Assembly: GCA_003170295.1 (NCBI GenBank) | Contig: PNAJ01000061.1 | Location: 1-64,000 of the forward strand | Direction of reading: 5' to 3' | Source: Bryobacterales bacterium | Lineage (GTDB): Bacteria > Acidobacteriota > Terriglobia > Bryobacterales > Bryobacteraceae | DNA: 64,000 nucleotides | Shown here: positions 10,547 to 18,679 of the stretch, one piece after another | Position numbering within the stretch: position 1 is the stretch's first letter | Layout of the letters: each line of letters opens with the position of its first letter | Made by a program: the position numbers and the translations under genes | The notes under the pieces: model-generated | The model's database searches: none | The model's input: only the letters and a program-made list of their open reading frames with translations | What the model was told of the DNA's origin: nothing

Positions 10547-11787
10547 CTACTTTAATCTTGCTTTCGTCCCTCTGATGCTGTACTCCAGCCACCCGCGCTC
10601 ATTCGAATTTCTCGACTGACCGCGCAGATATTCGAGCACCTTCAGTCTTGCCTCCCACGCACCTCGATGAGATACGTCGGCCGCGAGCGCGGCGTCAGTC
10701 AACCGCAAAGCCTCCGCAGCCTGCCCTTTTAGCAAGACTTCAAGAGCGCGCGCGACCACTGGATCCGGCCCTCCCGCGAGCTTCACAAGATCCGCGTAAG
10801 GAGACGACGGCGGAACTTCATACATCGTCGCAGGATTCAAATCGAACCACCCGGCGTATCCCTCGTAGATCCCACGAATCGACCACGTGAGTTTTCCGTA
10901 GCCCTCTCCCACATCCAGATTCGAAGGCAGCTTGGTCTCGCGCATCAACGTGAAAACGTCCTTGCCGTCGTTCATCCCCTTCACCACCGCGTCGTGCACG
11001 TAGAGAATCGCATCGCGATACTTCGTCACCCGTGTCGTGATGTTCTCGATGCCGCTAACGACAGGACCATGGCTTGGAAGCATCAACTCCGAAGCGAATG
11101 AACGTAATCGAGCGCCATGCGCGGCTCGGTTCCCCGCAGCGTGTAAATGTTCGGGAACGATGCGTAGAAATTGTCGCCGGTAAACGCGGCCCTCCATTGC
11201 GGAATCCAAACGGAAAGATGATCGGGCGTCTCGCCTGGTGTGGAGAAGACTTCGAATTTCACGCCGCCGAGCGTAAACTCATACTTGTCGTCAAACAGAA
11301 TCGTCGCCAGTTGTTTCGCGCCTTCGTCGCCCGGCCATGCCATCTCGGCAGGCCGCGGAAAGACGAACTGCGCCGAATTACGAAGCGCGAAAAATCGATT
11401 CAACCTCTCCTGGTAGTTCAGGAATTCGACTTGATTCTTCTGTGCGATCACCCCGGTGCCCGGTTCCTTCCACAACGCGACGCCGCCGGTGTGATCGCCA
11501 TGGCCGTGTGTCAGGATGATGTATTTCACCGGTCCCGCGTTGCGCGCCTTTAGGAGCTTCACGTGCAGATTCGCACTCAAGGCGTTCGAAGTGTCGATGA
11601 TCACATTCCCCGCCGGCGTCACAACTAGAAACGTGTTGCCGAAACCGACCGCCTGATAAATGTTGTCGGTAATCTTCACCGCCTCCTTGCGATCGAGGCC
11701 CTCCCGCATGGGCGTGAGAGGATCGGCGCCGAGCTGCGCGAACGCCGCGACCGTCGTGAGCGCACCAGACAGGAGCAACTTGGTCAT
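10547..11787 (-). pseudogene. Exported metallo-beta-lactamase-fold hydrolase, frameshifted
   Basis: Two reverse-strand reading frames together make one alkyl-sulfatase-like MBL-fold protein. The 5' part (11787 to 11083) has a signal peptide and the metal motif THGHGDHTGG, then the TPGETPDHLS segment, and stops after YVHSLRS. The 3' part continues in another frame with LRSFASELMLPSHGPVV, where the expected next histidine motif lies, and runs to 10547. The frames overlap between about 11083 and 11105, so a single-base indel fits. It could be a genuine pseudogene, a sequencing error or a programmed shift. The complete protein would be close to 400 residues. Confidence 0.75.
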
Positions 11788-11835
11788 GGGTTCTACAGTA
11801 TAAGAAGGTTCGCTAGACTGGGAGACCTATCATCT

Positions 11836-12627
11836 ATGAACTTGGGTCTCACGAACAAAGTTGCGATGGTCGCCGGTGCAAGCCGCGGCTTGGGATATGC
11901 AGTGGCTCGTGCGCTGGCGGAAGAGGGCGCGCAGGTATCCATCGCGTCGCGCGATGCGGCGGCGATTGCGGCGGCTGGCCGGAAGATTGAGGAAGAAACC
12001 GGCGCGCGCGTGCTCGCTGTCGCTGCGGATGTATCGTCGGCGCAGGCGATCGAGCAGTGGCATCAAAAGACCATGGAACGATTTGGCGGGACCGACCTGT
12101 TGTTCACAAACTCCGGCGGTCCTCCTCCGGGCGCGACGCTGGCGTTCGACGATGCTGCATGGCAGAAGGCATTTGAGCTTCTGCTGATGAGCGCGATCCG
12201 AATGATCCGCCTCGCCGTGCCGTCGATGGCGGCGCGCGGCGGCGGAAGCATCATCCTGCCGACGTCGAGCTCGGTGAAAGAGCCGATCGTGAACCTGGCT
12301 CTCTCGAATATTCTGCGCGCGTCCGTCGCGGCATTGTCGAAGACGCTCGCGAGCGAGCTGGTGGCGCAGAAGATTCGCGTGAATCACCTGATCCCCGGTC
12401 GCATCGATACGGATCGGCTGAAGGAGCTCGATGAGGCAAATAGCAAACGCCTCGGTGTGAGCATTGAAGAGCAGAAAAAGAAAATGTGGCAGACCATTCC
12501 GATGACCCGCTATGGCGATCCGAAAGAGTTCGCGAATGCGGCAGTGTTCCTGTTCTCCGACGCGGCCGCATATATCACGGGCGCGACGCTGCAAGTCGAC
12601 GGCGGACAAATGAGAAGCGTCCTTTAA
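11836..12627 (+). CDS. SDR-family oxidoreductase with altered catalytic site
   Basis: A 263-residue short-chain dehydrogenase/reductase. The Rossmann motif GASRGLG (residues 14-20) and the basic residue after the second strand (ASRD) suggest NADP(H) binding. The usual NNAG is TNSGG. The catalytic Ser is in PTSSS, but the canonical YxxxK is replaced: aligning the following helix places Ser157 and Arg161 (SNILR) at the Tyr and Lys positions. The C-terminal DGGQ motif is normal. A known FabG-like subfamily shows this type of site, so it may be a real variant. Substrate is unknown. It precedes an exported M24 peptidase by nine bases. Confidence 0.82.
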   Translation: MNLGLTNKVAMVAGASRGLGYAVARALAEEGAQVSIASRDAAAIAAAGRKIEEETGARVLAVAADVSSAQAIEQWHQKTMERFGGTDLLFTNSGGPPPGATLAFDDAAWQKAFELLLMSAIRMIRLAVPSMAARGGGSIILPTSSSVKEPIVNLALSNILRASVAALSKTLASELVAQKIRVNHLIPGRIDTDRLKELDEANSKRLGVSIEEQKKKMWQTIPMTRYGDPKEFANAAVFLFSDAAAYITGATLQVDGGQMRSVL

Positions 12628-12636
12628 GGAGTCGAA

Positions 12637-13854
12637 ATGAATCGAAGAGTCTTCATGGCAGTGGCTGCCGCGGTCGCGGCAAAGCTCGCCGATGCGCAGG
12701 AGGTCCCCGACGCGATCAAGAAACTGCGTCCGATGCTGGACGGAATACAACCCATCACCGATGATGAACGCCGCGCGCGCGTCGAGAAGGCGCAGCGCCT
12801 GATGCACGAGAACAAGCTCGGCGCGATCGTGCTCGAAGGCGGATCGAGCATGTACTATTTCAGCGGCACGCGCTGGAATGCGGGGGAGCGCACATCTGTC
12901 CTGGTGATTCCCGCCGAGGGTGAGAGCGCGTGGGTGGTTCCGAACGTGCACGATGGAATAAAAATGGGCTCCGATGTGCGCGTCGCGCAAGATGACGCGG
13001 ACACATTCAAGAAAATCGCGCAAGTGTTGAAAGACCGCGGCGCGACGCGCGTCGGTATTGAGGAGCGCGTGCGATTCGCGGTCTACGATGGCATCCGCAA
13101 GGAAGCTCCATCGCTCGAATTTTCTAGCGCCGACGCAGTAAGCGCGGGCTGCCGTATGATCAAGTCGCCGGCGGAAATCGCACTGCTCCAGCGCGCCAAC
13201 GACATCACGATTGAGGCGTATCGCGCCGCGCTCACCACTCTTCGCGAAGGCATGACGCAGCGGGAGCTGACCGGCAATATCTCCGCCGCGTTTCGCGCGC
13301 TCGGAGTCGGTGGCGGCGCCATGGCGATCTTCGGAAAGTACACCGCGTTCCCGCACGGCAGCATCGCGCCGCAGCAGTTGCGCGAAGGGGATTTCGTCCT
13401 GATCGACGATGGATGCAGCGTCGAAGGCTATCAAAGCGACATCACCCGCACTGTGATTTTCGGCAAGCCCACCGCTCGTCAGCGGCAAGTCTGGGATCTG
13501 GAGCGCAAGGCGCAGGATGCCGCGCTCGCTGCCGCAAACGTCGGCGCCACTTGCGAATCCGTCGATGCCGCGGCCCGCGACGTGATCACCAAAGGCGGCT
13601 TCAGCCCTGGTTATAAAGTGCCGGGTCTGCCGCATCGCACCGGCCACGGCATTGGCCTCGACGGTCATGAGTGGACCTATCTCGTCAAAGGCAACAAGAC
13701 GAAGCTTCAGCCCGGCATGTGCTTCAGCGACGAGCCGACCATCGCGATCTACGGCGAGTTCGGCGTGCGACTCGAAGATTGCATGTACATCACCGAGGCC
13801 GGCGCGAAAATGTTCACTAAGCAAAGTCCCGCGATCGATCAGCCTTTTGGATAA
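12637..13854 (+). CDS. Exported Xaa-Pro peptidase-like M24 metallopeptidase
   Basis: A 405-residue protein with a twin-arginine type leader (MNRRVFMAVAAAVAAK), an N-terminal creatinase-like domain (about 40-175) and a C-terminal pita-bread M24 domain. Metal ligands can all be assigned: Asp257 in IDDG, Asp268 in SDITRT, His337 in GHGIG, Glu366 in DEPT and Glu380 in RLEDC. It probably removes N-terminal residues before proline from peptides outside the cytoplasm. It starts nine bases after the SDR gene. A truncated tandem paralogue follows after six bases. Confidence 0.87.
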   Translation: MNRRVFMAVAAAVAAKLADAQEVPDAIKKLRPMLDGIQPITDDERRARVEKAQRLMHENKLGAIVLEGGSSMYYFSGTRWNAGERTSVLVIPAEGESAWVVPNVHDGIKMGSDVRVAQDDADTFKKIAQVLKDRGATRVGIEERVRFAVYDGIRKEAPSLEFSSADAVSAGCRMIKSPAEIALLQRANDITIEAYRAALTTLREGMTQRELTGNISAAFRALGVGGGAMAIFGKYTAFPHGSIAPQQLREGDFVLIDDGCSVEGYQSDITRTVIFGKPTARQRQVWDLERKAQDAALAAANVGATCESVDAAARDVITKGGFSPGYKVPGLPHRTGHGIGLDGHEWTYLVKGNKTKLQPGMCFSDEPTIAIYGEFGVRLEDCMYITEAGAKMFTKQSPAIDQPFG

Positions 13855-13860
13855 CTCAAT

Positions 13861-14331
13861 ATGCAGACACCGGGCGAATTTCACACGCGCATCGAAAAAG
13901 CGCAGCAGGCGATGAAGGAGTTCGGACTCGGCGCGATTGTGCTCGAGCCCGGACCCGCGATGATGTATCTGACCGGCGTGCGATGGGGTAAAAGCGAGCG
14001 CTCCTTTATCGTCGTGATCCCCGCCAAAGGCGAGCCGGCGTACATTCTTCCAGGCTTCGAAGAAATGCGAGCGCGCGAGCTGATTCACGTCGGCACCGAC
14101 ATCCGCGCGTGGCAGGAGGACGAGAGTCCATACGAGCGCGTCGCCCAGGTGCTGAAGGATCGCGGCGTCACCGCCGGCCGCGTCGGCATGGACGATGCAG
14201 CGCGATACTTCGTTTTCGATGGCGTGCGCAAGCAAGCGCCGAAGCTCGATTATGTCAGCGCTACCCAAGCGCTGAAATCCGCTGGCGTCGATCTCACGCA
14301 GCCACTGGGGCGCGGCCGCGCCAAACAGTAG
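13861..14331 (+). pseudogene. Truncated M24 paralogue (creatinase N-domain only)
   Basis: This 156-residue frame repeats the N-terminal domain of the preceding peptidase: RIEKAQQAMKEFGLGAIVLE, then VRWGKSERSFIVVIPAKGE, then ERVAQVLKDRGV. Similarity ends at about residue 140 (ATQALKSAGV). The last residues are low-complexity and the M24 metal-binding domain is missing. There is no signal peptide. It looks like a tandem duplicate cut off by deletion. A free-standing creatinase N-domain that partners the full protein is possible but less likely. Confidence 0.7.
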
Positions 14332-14467
14332 CGCCCATACGCCGGGCGCACGCTGGTCGTGGATTTTTCCAGTAGCCTCTTTGAAGGTAAAGGAACGCCC
14401 GACGAAAGTTGGGGGCTCGACAACGTCCGCGTTACAACCGAGCCGTTGGTGTAGGATAGTCAGGAGT

Positions 14468-14481
14468 TGTAAGCGCTTACA
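14468..14481. promoter_or_regulatory. LacI-family-type operator
   Basis: TGTAAGCGCTTACA is a perfect 14-bp palindrome with the central CG step typical of LacI/GalR-family operators. It lies 22 bases upstream of the arabinofuranosidase ATG, inside a 172-base non-coding stretch. A repressor bound here would block the whole sugar-use operon. The regulator gene is not in the window. Confidence 0.65.
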
Positions 14482-14503
14482 CCATAGTGATCAAGGAGCG
14501 ATC

Positions 14504-16060
14504 ATGCGACCAAGCTCGTCCAGACGCCAGTTTCTTTCCAACGCCGCCGGGATTTCTTTTGCATCGTTGATCCCGCGAGGCCTCCTCGCCGCCGACGCGA
14601 AAACCGAACGCGTCACGATTCACACGGGCGATTCGATAGGCCTCGTGCGTCCCGAATTGCACGGACATTTTGCGGAGCATCTCGGTTCTTGCGTGTACGG
14701 CGGCCTGTGGGTCGGAAAAAATTCGCCGATCCCCAACGTCGATGGCTACCGCAAAGCCGCCGTCGACTATCTCAAAGAGCTTGGCGTGCCCGTGCTCCGC
14801 TGGCCCGGCGGTTGCTTCGCCGACGATTATCATTGGCGCGACGGCATCGGCGCGAAGCGTCCCAAGCGCGTCAACATGCATTGGGGCGAATACGTCGAGG
14901 ACAACAGCTTCGGCGTCCATGAGTTCATCGGCCTCTGCAAGAAAATCGGAGCTGAGCCCTATCTCGCCGGCAACGTCGGCAGCGGCACGCCCGCCGAGCT
15001 TCGCGATTGGGTCGAGTATTGCAACTACCCTTCGGGCAGCACTCTCTCCGATGAGCGCGCCGCCAACGGATCGCCGGAGCCCTTCAACGTGCGCTACTGG
15101 GGCGTCGGAAATGAAAACTGGGGCTGCGGCGGACGCATGGTGCCGGAGCATTATGCCGACCAGTTCCGCCAGTTCTCCGGCTACATGCGCAATTGGGGCG
15201 GCACGAAATTATTTCTCATCGCCTGCGGACCCAACGGCAACAACGTCGATTGGTCGCGAAAATTCCTCACGCAGAACACCGGCGCGCGCATCCCCGACGG
15301 CTTCGCGATGCACTTCTACGAGAATTCGCAGCTCACCCCGACCATGTTCACCGCCGACGCGATGAACACCCAAATGTCGACGTTCCAGCGCGTCGAAAAC
15401 GCGATCATCCAGCAGCGCGCCATCCTCGATGGATTCGAGCCCCGGCCCCAGCGGGCCATGAACCTCATGCTCGACGAATGGGGCGTGTGGGATCGCATGA
15501 TCCCCGACGAGGAAAAAAATTACGGGCGCCTGTGGCAGCAGATCACGATGCGCGGCGCGGTTGCCGCCGCACTCGGCCTCAACATGTTCAATCGCCAGGC
15601 CGACAAGCTGTACATGTGCAACATCGCGCAGATCGTCAACGTCCTCCACTCGATGCTGCTCACTGATGGTCCCACCGGCCGCAACTGCGTGCGCACCACG
15701 ACCTATTACGCCTTCATGATGTTCAAAGCGCATCGCATGAAAACCGCCGTGCGCACGGAAAAAGAGAGCACCGACGCGCTCGATCTCTCCATCTCCGCCT
15801 CGCGCAACGGCAGCGATCTCGTGGTCACGCTCGTCAATCCTCGAACTTCCACCGATGTGCACGCCGATTGCTCCTTCACCGGCGCGTCGCCCTTGAGCGC
15901 CAGTGCCCAGATCCTGCACCACTCCGATATGAACGCGTACAACAGCTTCGACGATCCCGATAAGATCACCGCCAAGCCGCACTCGGTCGCCGTCGATAAC
16001 GGCCGCCTGCGTCTCGACGTACCCGCCATGTCCATCGTCACCGTCACATTAAAAGCATGA
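14504..16060 (+). CDS. Tat-exported GH51 alpha-L-arabinofuranosidase
   Basis: A 518-residue glycoside hydrolase that releases terminal L-arabinose from plant polysaccharides. The leader SRRQFLSNAAGISFASLIP is a clear Tat signal. The GH51 acid/base glutamate is Glu204 in GVGNENWG and the nucleophile is Glu325 in LMLDEWGVW. The substrate-binding segment VLRWPGGCFADDYHW is also typical. A C-terminal beta-sandwich ends in SIVTVTLKA. The ATG at 14504 has AAGGAG nearby and places the signal peptide correctly. It is the first gene of the operon and overlaps the next gene by four bases. Confidence 0.92.
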   Translation: MRPSSSRRQFLSNAAGISFASLIPRGLLAADAKTERVTIHTGDSIGLVRPELHGHFAEHLGSCVYGGLWVGKNSPIPNVDGYRKAAVDYLKELGVPVLRWPGGCFADDYHWRDGIGAKRPKRVNMHWGEYVEDNSFGVHEFIGLCKKIGAEPYLAGNVGSGTPAELRDWVEYCNYPSGSTLSDERAANGSPEPFNVRYWGVGNENWGCGGRMVPEHYADQFRQFSGYMRNWGGTKLFLIACGPNGNNVDWSRKFLTQNTGARIPDGFAMHFYENSQLTPTMFTADAMNTQMSTFQRVENAIIQQRAILDGFEPRPQRAMNLMLDEWGVWDRMIPDEEKNYGRLWQQITMRGAVAAALGLNMFNRQADKLYMCNIAQIVNVLHSMLLTDGPTGRNCVRTTTYYAFMMFKAHRMKTAVRTEKESTDALDLSISASRNGSDLVVTLVNPRTSTDVHADCSFTGASPLSASAQILHHSDMNAYNSFDDPDKITAKPHSVAVDNGRLRLDVPAMSIVTVTLKA

Positions 16061-16722
16061 GCGTGAGAGCTCTGAAAAAAGCCGTCTGGGCAGCGAATCA
16101 AGGCATTTTTCGCGCGGGCCTCGTCACGATGCACAGCGGCAATGCGAGCGGCATCGATCGAGCCCGGGGACTCGTCGCGATCAAGCCCAGCGGCATGGAT
16201 TACGATAAAATGCGCCCTTCCGACATGGTCGTCACAGACCTCAAGGGAAAGCCAATCGACAGCAAATGGAAGCCATCCGTCGACCTTCCGCACCATTTAT
16301 ACCTGTACAACCATCGCTCCGATATCGGCGGTGTCGTTCATACCCACTCGAATTACGCGACCAGCTTCGCTCTCCTCGGAAAGTCGATTCCCGCCTACCT
16401 CACCGCCATCGCGGACGAGTTCGGTGGCGAGATTCCCTGCATCCCATATATCGATAATCGGGATGATAACATCGGCCGCGCCATTCTCAAGCACATCGGC
16501 AAATCGCCCGCGATTCTGCTCGCGCATCATGGAACGTTCGCCGTCGGCAAGACGCCGCGCGATGCGCTGAAAGCCGCCGTCATGCTCGAAGACATCGCGC
16601 ATACTTGTCACCTCGCGCTGCTGCAGGGCGACCCGAAACCTTTGCCGGCCAACGAAGTGAAGAAGTGGTTCGATCGCTATCACACCACGTATGGGCAACC
16701 AGAAAAGAAAAGGCGCAAATGA
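16057..16722 (+). CDS. araD: L-ribulose-5-phosphate 4-epimerase / class II aldolase
   Basis: A 221-residue class II aldolase-family enzyme. Zinc ligands His95 and His97 are in VVHTHS, and a further histidine is in LLAHHGTFAVG near 157. HSGNASG and the SVDLPHH stretch match AraD. In L-arabinose breakdown AraD converts L-ribulose 5-phosphate to D-xylulose 5-phosphate. Context (arabinofuranosidase, symporter, isomerase) supports that role. Class II aldolases are variable in substrate, so another phospho-sugar is possible. It starts inside the last codon of the GH51 gene and overlaps the symporter start (ATGA). Confidence 0.85.
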   Translation: MSVRALKKAVWAANQGIFRAGLVTMHSGNASGIDRARGLVAIKPSGMDYDKMRPSDMVVTDLKGKPIDSKWKPSVDLPHHLYLYNHRSDIGGVVHTHSNYATSFALLGKSIPAYLTAIADEFGGEIPCIPYIDNRDDNIGRAILKHIGKSPAILLAHHGTFAVGKTPRDALKAAVMLEDIAHTCHLALLQGDPKPLPANEVKKWFDRYHTTYGQPEKKRRK

Positions 16723-18401
16723 CAACGGAACGTATGATTTCTCTCAGCCCCGTCGATATGGCGATCATCGTCATCTACTTCGCCATGGTGCTCGCCATCG
16801 GATTTTACCTCAGACGATTCGCCAAAAGCGGCGAAGATTTTTTCCTCGCCGGCCGCGAGATGACGGCCTGGGTCGCGGGCCTCAGCTTCCTCTCCGCGAA
16901 TCTTGGTTCGCTCGAATTGCTCGGCTGGGCGGGCGCGTCGTATCAGTACGGCATCCTCGCCGCGCACTGGTATTGGATCGGCGCGATCCCCGCGATGCTG
17001 TTCCTCGGCATCGTCATGATGCCGTTTTATTACATCTCGAAAACGCACTCCGTCCCCGGCTACTTGCAACTGCGTTACGGCCCGGCCGCAAGCGGCCTCA
17101 GCGCAATCTCGTTCGCGCTCATGACCATCCTCATGTCGGGCGTCAATATGTATGCAATGGCCGTAGTCATGAAAGTCGTGCTCGGCTGGAACATTCATTT
17201 CAGCATTTGGGTTTCGTCGCTCACCGTCGGAATCTACGTCGCCGCTGGAGGTCTTTTCTCCGCGATCTTTAACGAGGTTCTCCAATTTTTCCTGATCTGG
17301 TTTGGAGCCCTCCTCATCCCGATTCTCGGCCTCATCGAAACGCACGGATGGGCCGGCATGGTCTCGCGGATCAGGAACAATTTCCCAGGACAAGATTTCA
17401 CTCACGCCTGGTCGACGCTCGGCAGCGCGCAGGATAACCCCATGGGCATGCACTGGACCGGCATCGTCTTCGGCCTCGGCGCGATTATTTCGATGGGCTA
17501 CTGGACCACGGACTTCCTCGTCGTGCAGCGTGTTCTTGCCGCGAAAGATTTGCGATCGGCGAAACTCGCCCCCATCATCGGTTCGTTTTTCAAGATGGCC
17601 GTGCCTCTCATCGTCATCGTTCCAGGTTTGATCGCACTCGCCGTACTGCCGTTTCATCTGGTGCCCGCAGGTTCCGCGCTGGCAGGCGAGCATACGTATA
17701 ACGACGTTCTCCCGCTGATGATGGCGCGCTACATGGGTCCGGGCTTGCTGGGTCTGGGCATCACCGCGTTGGTCGCCGGATTCATGGCGGGCATGGCGGG
17801 CAACGTCAGTGCCTTCGCCACAGTTTGGACCTACGATCTGTACCGCCCCTTTCTTCGCAAGACCGCGTCGGACGCGCACTACGTCTCCATGGGCCGCTGG
17901 TGCACCATCGTCGGTTTGATCGTCAGTATCGGCGCGGCGTATCTAGTCATGGGATTCGATAGCATCATGGATTACGTGCAGGCGTTGTTCAGCTTCTTCA
18001 TCGCGCCTTTGTTCGGAACCGTGATCCTGGGAATGTTGTGGAAGCGGACCACAGCCGCGGGCGGATTCGCGGGACTACTTGTCGGAACGCTCGCCTCTGT
18101 CGGCATGTTTCTAGTCGTCAAGTTCAACCCCGAAGCGCTCGCCATCATTGCCATGTCGACGCACGCCAAGGCCATGGCGGAGGATATGTACCGCGCCCTG
18201 TGGTCCTGGATCATCTGCGTGCTGGTCACGGTCGTGGTCAGCCTGATGACGAAACCGAAGCCCGACAGCGAACTCACCGGCTTGGTCTACGGCGTCACCG
18301 CGATTCCGAGTGAAGGCGCAGTTCCTCTGCTTCAAAGACCAATCTTCTGGGCCGGCGTCGCGGTCGTATTGTTCGTCATCCTGCAATGGATCTTCTGGTA
18401 A
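16719..18401 (+). CDS. Sodium:solute symporter (SSS family), probable sugar importer
   Basis: A 560-residue polytopic membrane protein of the SSS family, with about 13-14 hydrophobic segments. The N-terminal pattern DFFLAGREMTAWVAGLSFLSANLGSLE is characteristic, and GISAL-type glycine-rich helices follow (LGLGITALVAGFMAGMAGNVSA). The ATG at 16719 overlaps the aldolase stop codon. Earlier in-frame starts would lie inside araD. Within this operon it most likely imports arabinose or another pentose released by the exported arabinofuranosidase. The substrate is inferred from context only. Confidence 0.88.
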   Translation: MTTERMISLSPVDMAIIVIYFAMVLAIGFYLRRFAKSGEDFFLAGREMTAWVAGLSFLSANLGSLELLGWAGASYQYGILAAHWYWIGAIPAMLFLGIVMMPFYYISKTHSVPGYLQLRYGPAASGLSAISFALMTILMSGVNMYAMAVVMKVVLGWNIHFSIWVSSLTVGIYVAAGGLFSAIFNEVLQFFLIWFGALLIPILGLIETHGWAGMVSRIRNNFPGQDFTHAWSTLGSAQDNPMGMHWTGIVFGLGAIISMGYWTTDFLVVQRVLAAKDLRSAKLAPIIGSFFKMAVPLIVIVPGLIALAVLPFHLVPAGSALAGEHTYNDVLPLMMARYMGPGLLGLGITALVAGFMAGMAGNVSAFATVWTYDLYRPFLRKTASDAHYVSMGRWCTIVGLIVSIGAAYLVMGFDSIMDYVQALFSFFIAPLFGTVILGMLWKRTTAAGGFAGLLVGTLASVGMFLVVKFNPEALAIIAMSTHAKAMAEDMYRALWSWIICVLVTVVVSLMTKPKPDSELTGLVYGVTAIPSEGAVPLLQRPIFWAGVAVVLFVILQWIFW

Positions 18402-18406
18402 CTCAT

Positions 18407-18622
18407 ATGCGCGAAAAACATCACATCATTCCAGTCTGGTTCTTCGTCGGCGTCATGCTGTTCGCCTACGGCGTATTGATTTTAGGAAGCGGCCTCGCGG
18501 AATGGTCGAATCCGCCGCACACCGTACTGGCGGAGCTGCACGCCCCCGTGTGGTGGGGCGCGCTGCTCACCGTAATCGGCGCAGCCTACACCCTAGCGTT
18601 CCGCCCGAATCGGCGGAGCTGA
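18407..18622 (+). CDS. Small two-helix membrane protein
   Basis: A 71-residue protein with two clear hydrophobic segments: IIPVWFFVGVMLFAYGVLIL and the stretch VWWGALLTVIGAAYTLAF. It starts five bases after the symporter stop and lies in the same operon, so it may assist or stabilise the symporter. No family is recognised. The ATG at 18407 is preferred over one slightly upstream, inside the symporter gene. Confidence 0.65.
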   Translation: MREKHHIIPVWFFVGVMLFAYGVLILGSGLAEWSNPPHTVLAELHAPVWWGALLTVIGAAYTLAFRPNRRS

Positions 18623-18638
18623 AATGCGTGTTGGCGGG

Positions 18639-18658
18639 GGCAGGAGCTTTCGCCTGCC
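18639..18658. repeat. Short palindrome between operon genes
   Basis: GGCAGG (18639-18644) and CCTGCC (18653-18658) form a hairpin around AGCTTTCG in the 57-base gap between the small membrane protein and the isomerase. It resembles the AGCTTTAGCTT palindrome near 60499. It is likely a dispersed-repeat unit. There is no T-run, so it is not an obvious terminator. Confidence 0.5.
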
Positions 18659-18679
18659 AGCTAGCGAATAAGGAAACTC

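Noticed and set aside
11830..14268. 812-codon reverse open frame
   Set aside because: It lies antisense to the SDR and M24 genes, whose motifs are intact. Its composition is that of a shadow frame.
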